A DNA stretch of 44,019 bases from Candidatus Omnitrophota bacterium (GTDB lineage Bacteria; Omnitrophota; Gorgyraeia; 1-14-0-20-64-10). A program made the position numbers and the translations under genes. Below the pieces are notes generated by a model. It searched no databases, was not told the origin of the DNA, and was given only the letters and a program-made list of their open reading frames with translations. The DNA is taken from positions 1 to 44,019 of the forward strand of contig JAHFFF010000001.1 in the NCBI GenBank assembly GCA_023248095.1, read 5' to 3'. The number at the start of each line of letters is the position of its first letter. The first letter of the stretch is position 1. This document shows, one piece after another, positions 41,093-44,019 of this stretch.

Positions 41093-42033
41093 GCCCTCCT
41101 CCCCTTCCGGCCGAACAGAAGACAATTTCTGCCCATCCCCATTTCCGCAAGAGAGACGTAGAGTCGGCGCCGGAGATCCTGGGGGATCAAGGTCTCGAAC
41201 CGGATCCGTCCCTCATGACAGCGGCGGCCGATCTCCGGCCGGCCCACATAGTTAAATTCCTTGCCTAAGAGCAAGAAGAGCTCCATCGGGAAATCCCCCT
41301 GCGCGTGTAGCGGCTGGAGCCCGATCTTCCGGAAGAGCTTCCGGAGCGATGAAAAACTGAAATAGTTGATGTGATCCGGAGAGACGACCCACCAAGGCCT
41401 CCTTCGGGAGCCGTTCACGACCGAGAGCTGGAGTGGATTAAAATCGTTGGGAACCTGCACCATCAGGATCCCTTCGGGGGCCAGAAGATGGGTGGCCATC
41501 CTGAGAACCTCCACAGGCCTCGGCAGATGCTCCAGGACGTGGAACAGCGTGATGGCCTGATAGGAACCCCGCCGGCCGCGCCGATGCTCAAGGAATTGCT
41601 TCAGGGGTTGCTCGCTGACTTCGATTCCCTTACGGCGTGCGACGCGGACCGCCTCCGAGGAGATCTCCAGCCCGCAGGCCCTCCAGCCATACCCCCGCAT
41701 GAATTCCAGGAAATCCCCCGTCCCGCAGCCGATGTCGAGAATCCTTCGAGGGGATCCGTTCGAGGGGATGGATTCCTCAAGAACGGAGCGCACATCGGCA
41801 TAGAGTGTCCTTTGAAACCAGATCCGCTCTCTGCGGGCGGCTGGACCGCCCCGCAGAAGCCTCTGCAGATCTTGTCCCCGCGTCCCCGACCGGATGATCT
41901 CATAGTATTTGCTCTCATAAAATCCTCGGAGCCAGCGCTCATCCGGGACCGGCTTCAACCGGAGGAAACCGTAGCGGGGGTCCTTCGTCACGCGGACCGA
42001 TCCCCAGCGTTGCTCCCTCATTGCCCCCCTCAT
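41089..42033 (-). CDS. Class I SAM-dependent methyltransferase
   Basis: The 314-residue protein has SAM motif I ILDIGCGTGDFLEFM (98-112), CGLEISSEAVRVARRKGIEV (starting near 118) and LFHVLEHLPRPVEVL (about 158-172). These match the UbiG/Methyltransf_23 group common in glycan operons. A C-terminal tail of about 100 residues has YFSFSSLRKLFRKIG. Substrate not readable. The start is ATG 42033 in an ATGA overlap; the frame continues upstream but over the next gene. Confidence 0.88.
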   Translation of the reverse strand: MRGAMREQRWGSVRVTKDPRYGFLRLKPVPDERWLRGFYESKYYEIIRSGTRGQDLQRLLRGGPAARRERIWFQRTLYADVRSVLEESIPSNGSPRRILDIGCGTGDFLEFMRGYGWRACGLEISSEAVRVARRKGIEVSEQPLKQFLEHRRGRRGSYQAITLFHVLEHLPRPVEVLRMATHLLAPEGILMVQVPNDFNPLQLSVVNGSRRRPWWVVSPDHINYFSFSSLRKLFRKIGLQPLHAQGDFPMELFLLLGKEFNYVGRPEIGRRCHEGRIRFETLIPQDLRRRLYVSLAEMGMGRNCLLFGRKGRRA

Positions 42034-44019
42034 GAGGCCATCTCGGGGTGAGGGGTTTGAATCGATTGGACCCATTCCTTGCCCCAAGCCTGCGCATACT
42101 GGTCGCCAGCGTACTCGATTGCCTCTTCCCGGGTCATCCCCCGCCGGAACGCCTCCTGCAGCCAGGCGATGTATTGCCCCATCCTCCGGGCGGATTGTCC
42201 ATCGCGGAAGGAGACCAGGTTCCCAAGGATGGGCTCCCAATTCCCCACGGTGGAATCCTGCGGATTCGCGCGGAGCCGGTCAACAGCGCTCCAGATCTGT
42301 TCCCAGCCGTTGCATACCACGCTTCCCTCGGGAAGCGTTGAAAACGGTCCCGTACTCCAACCGCGGTTAAGAAGCAACGTCCGCGTGCCACTCAGGTAGC
42401 TTTCCAAACCGGCGGTCCCGCCGTTGAGGATATTCACAGCGACATCCGCCGCCGCTGCCGCTGCACAAGGGAGGTAGCGCAGATCCGGTGGTTTTCCGCC
42501 CAGCAGGATACATCGCCCCTCTTGAATCAGATCCTCCAGCCGCTTCCAGACCGGCCCCAAGCGGGTCGATAGAGTTTCCACCCGCTTCGGCTTGAGAAGG
42601 AGCCCCAGCGTCTTGTCCTCTTCCAGCCGCTGGCAGAGGAAATTGTAATCGGCCCGAGTGGCGTGCGTTCCCCCGAGGGTTTTTGGATTCACTCCTTCGT
42701 TCTCATCGAGGAAACAGAGAGCGAAGGTAACCCCCCTCTTGCGTAGGCCCTCCCGTAAGCCCTGCGCAAACCGATGGGCCGCCGGGAAGACATCGTCGAA
42801 CAGATAGCCCGCAACGACAAATTGGCGGATTCGGGATCCCGATTGCTGTTCGGAAAGGACGTGGGAACGGGAGAAACCAAAATGGACGTCCAATACCGTC
42901 CTGCGGCTGATGCGGGCATCCCATTCGATGGAACGCTGGATGCTGACGGAGAGTCCCCCGGAATCCTCGAGGGCAGCGTGTAAGGCCTCGCTCTCCGGGA
43001 AGTGGTCCGAGGTCGAGACATGGATCTTTGTACCGGTGGCTGCAAAGAAACGACTCCATCGTATATATTCCCGGTAGAAATCGGCACCGTAGGACCGAAG
43101 AGGAGACTTCACCACTCTGAGATCGGAACGGCGAGAGCCAATCTGTGCAGCCTCCACATAGGGATGGCCGCCACCTGCCATGGCTCGGAGGACCTGTCCC
43201 CCATCCATCCAGCCCACTTCCGCGGATCGGAGGATCTCTGCCCGCTCCGCGTTGGGCTGGTCCGATGCATGCCGGAAATAGGCGAATACGGAGTGTGGAG
43301 GAAGGGGGCCATGTCCAAGCCAGAAAAGATCGGTGTTGTAGACCGTGCACCGCCGGATGCCGTGGCGATACATTTCAACCGCGATCCGTGGGAGAGCGGC
43401 ATGGGAGGAGGTAGGGCCGCGTTCCCGGTAATGGGTGTAGAGGAAGCGGGCACACAGATATCGCAGGGCAGCCATCCGAGGAGCGATCCAGCGAAGGGGG
43501 GAGGGTCCTTGAGAAAGAAGCCGCACCCCGAAGGAGTCTGCATAGCCCTGCAGGAACCCGTTGAGCCAACTGCGTTCGCGAACGAGGAGGATCTCATAGG
43601 GCCTCATCTCTTTGGAGAGGGTGCGTGCCTGCCATTGCGCGATCAAGACGCTTCGAACCCCGGCAAACAGCTCCCACAAAAATCGTTTGGAAAGGTATGC
43701 CCGCAGGTAGTCACGATGACTGGGTCGCCGGGCTATGGCGTTGATGGTCGCTTCATAATCCGCTTGTTCCTCGATCTTCTGCAGGAGGGCCGGGCAGGCA
43801 TGAAAGTACACCTCTTGAAGAGGGGACCGTTCGTTCGGGACCACGACGTCATCGAAGAAATCAAAGCTCATTTCCTCCGCGCGTGGAAGCAACCCCAGCT
43901 GATGAAAAAGAGCCGCTATCCACTTGCCTGCCCAGCTAGCGCGGTAGAGGACAAGGATCCGGCCTGGGCGGCACCCGAGCAATCGCAGCAAGGCGGGACC
44001 TGTGAGGTTTTCGAGAAAA
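42030..44019 (-). CDS. Large GT-B-like surface-polysaccharide protein, cut by window edge
   Basis: The frame has no stop before the right edge, so the true start lies outside; at least 662 residues are seen. The N-terminal half is not recognised. The C-terminal half has DVHFGFSRSH, a GT-B-like second domain beginning VVAGYLFDDVFPAAHRFAQG, LGLLLKPKRVETL and ILNGGTAGLESYLSGTRTLL, the last recalling the donor site of surface carbohydrate transferases. It shares this layout with the protein at 34641-36194. A TTG at 43991 could be a start but nothing marks it as one. The role is inferred from context. Confidence 0.65.
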   Translation of the reverse strand, partial: FLENLTGPALLRLLGCRPGRILVLYRASWAGKWIAALFHQLGLLPRAEEMSFDFFDDVVVPNERSPLQEVYFHACPALLQKIEEQADYEATINAIARRPSHRDYLRAYLSKRFLWELFAGVRSVLIAQWQARTLSKEMRPYEILLVRERSWLNGFLQGYADSFGVRLLSQGPSPLRWIAPRMAALRYLCARFLYTHYRERGPTSSHAALPRIAVEMYRHGIRRCTVYNTDLFWLGHGPLPPHSVFAYFRHASDQPNAERAEILRSAEVGWMDGGQVLRAMAGGGHPYVEAAQIGSRRSDLRVVKSPLRSYGADFYREYIRWSRFFAATGTKIHVSTSDHFPESEALHAALEDSGGLSVSIQRSIEWDARISRRTVLDVHFGFSRSHVLSEQQSGSRIRQFVVAGYLFDDVFPAAHRFAQGLREGLRKRGVTFALCFLDENEGVNPKTLGGTHATRADYNFLCQRLEEDKTLGLLLKPKRVETLSTRLGPVWKRLEDLIQEGRCILLGGKPPDLRYLPCAAAAAADVAVNILNGGTAGLESYLSGTRTLLLNRGWSTGPFSTLPEGSVVCNGWEQIWSAVDRLRANPQDSTVGNWEPILGNLVSFRDGQSARRMGQYIAWLQEAFRRGMTREEAIEYAGDQYAQAWGKEWVQSIQTPHPEMAS

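Noticed and set aside
40310..41161. Plus-strand frame of about 283 codons
   Set aside because: Antisense to the metallo-beta-lactamase-fold gene; no ribosome site or motif.
1..44019. CRISPR arrays, tRNA or rRNA genes, insertion sequences
   Set aside because: No regularly spaced repeats, cloverleaf-like segments, ribosomal sequences, transposase frames or terminal inverted repeats were seen; coding genes tile nearly the whole window.

Overview
The window is one uninterrupted block of 42 genes, all on the minus strand, devoted to building and exporting a surface glycan. At least 18 of the 41 gene junctions are 4-nt stop/start overlaps (ATGA, GTGA or TTGA), and the longest stretch without a gene is 114 nt (16738-16851). 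No rRNA, tRNA, CRISPR array, insertion sequence or integrase was seen. The DNA is GC-rich by eye. A CMP-Kdo-synthetase-like gene fits a Gram-negative envelope. No taxonomic marker is present, so the phylum is left open.

Transcription runs from high to low coordinates. (1) 44019-36191 holds a large GT-B-like protein cut by the window edge, a methyltransferase, a metallo-beta-lactamase-fold protein, an MsbA/PglK-type ABC exporter, a dTDP-4-dehydrorhamnose-reductase-like SDR and a GT2 glycosyltransferase. (2) 36194-27042 holds a second large GT-B-like protein, a Gfo/Idh/MocA oxidoreductase, a degenerate methyltransferase, a GmhA-type SIS isomerase, a small transaldolase, methyltransferases, a GT4, an HpcH/HpaI aldolase and a HAD phosphatase. 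Together these look like an unusual sugar-phosphate or sugar-acid supply line. (3) 27030-19367 is the most interesting part. It encodes a 47-aa membrane peptide, a CDP-glycerol-glycerophosphotransferase-like protein, an HTH-nucleotidyltransferase fusion, an HTH-cupin iron enzyme of the HppE/HEPD/MPnS type, a PEP mutase fused to a second nucleotidyltransferase domain, an iron-type alcohol dehydrogenase of the phosphonoacetaldehyde-reductase type, and a membrane-anchored sulfatase-fold protein. (4) 19370-14338 encodes two SDRs, a CMP-Kdo-synthetase-like enzyme, a 2-hydroxyacid dehydrogenase, a cupin, an epimerase-like SDR and a sugar C-methyltransferase. (5) 14341-1 encodes three polytopic GT-C-like membrane proteins, a polyprenyl-phosphate sugar synthase (DPM1-like), a GT2, an IPT/TIG-domain membrane protein, a transglutaminase-fold protein lacking its cysteine, a GT-GT-DUF218 triple fusion, a zinc-ribbon methyltransferase, a FemAB-like transferase and the start of asparagine synthase.

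The main proposal is that part 3 makes a C-P bond compound and attaches it to the glycan. The PEP mutase carries the diagnostic EDKxFPKxNS motif. The cupin enzyme carries a His-x3-Gln...His pattern, matching the 2-His-1-Gln iron site reported for methylphosphonate synthase and not the 2-His-1-Glu site of HEPD and HppE. Phosphonopyruvate decarboxylase, which the standard route needs, is not in the window. The HTH-nucleotidyltransferase has all its signature residues and could make a CMP-activated phosphonate for the adjacent glycerophosphotransferase-like protein to transfer.
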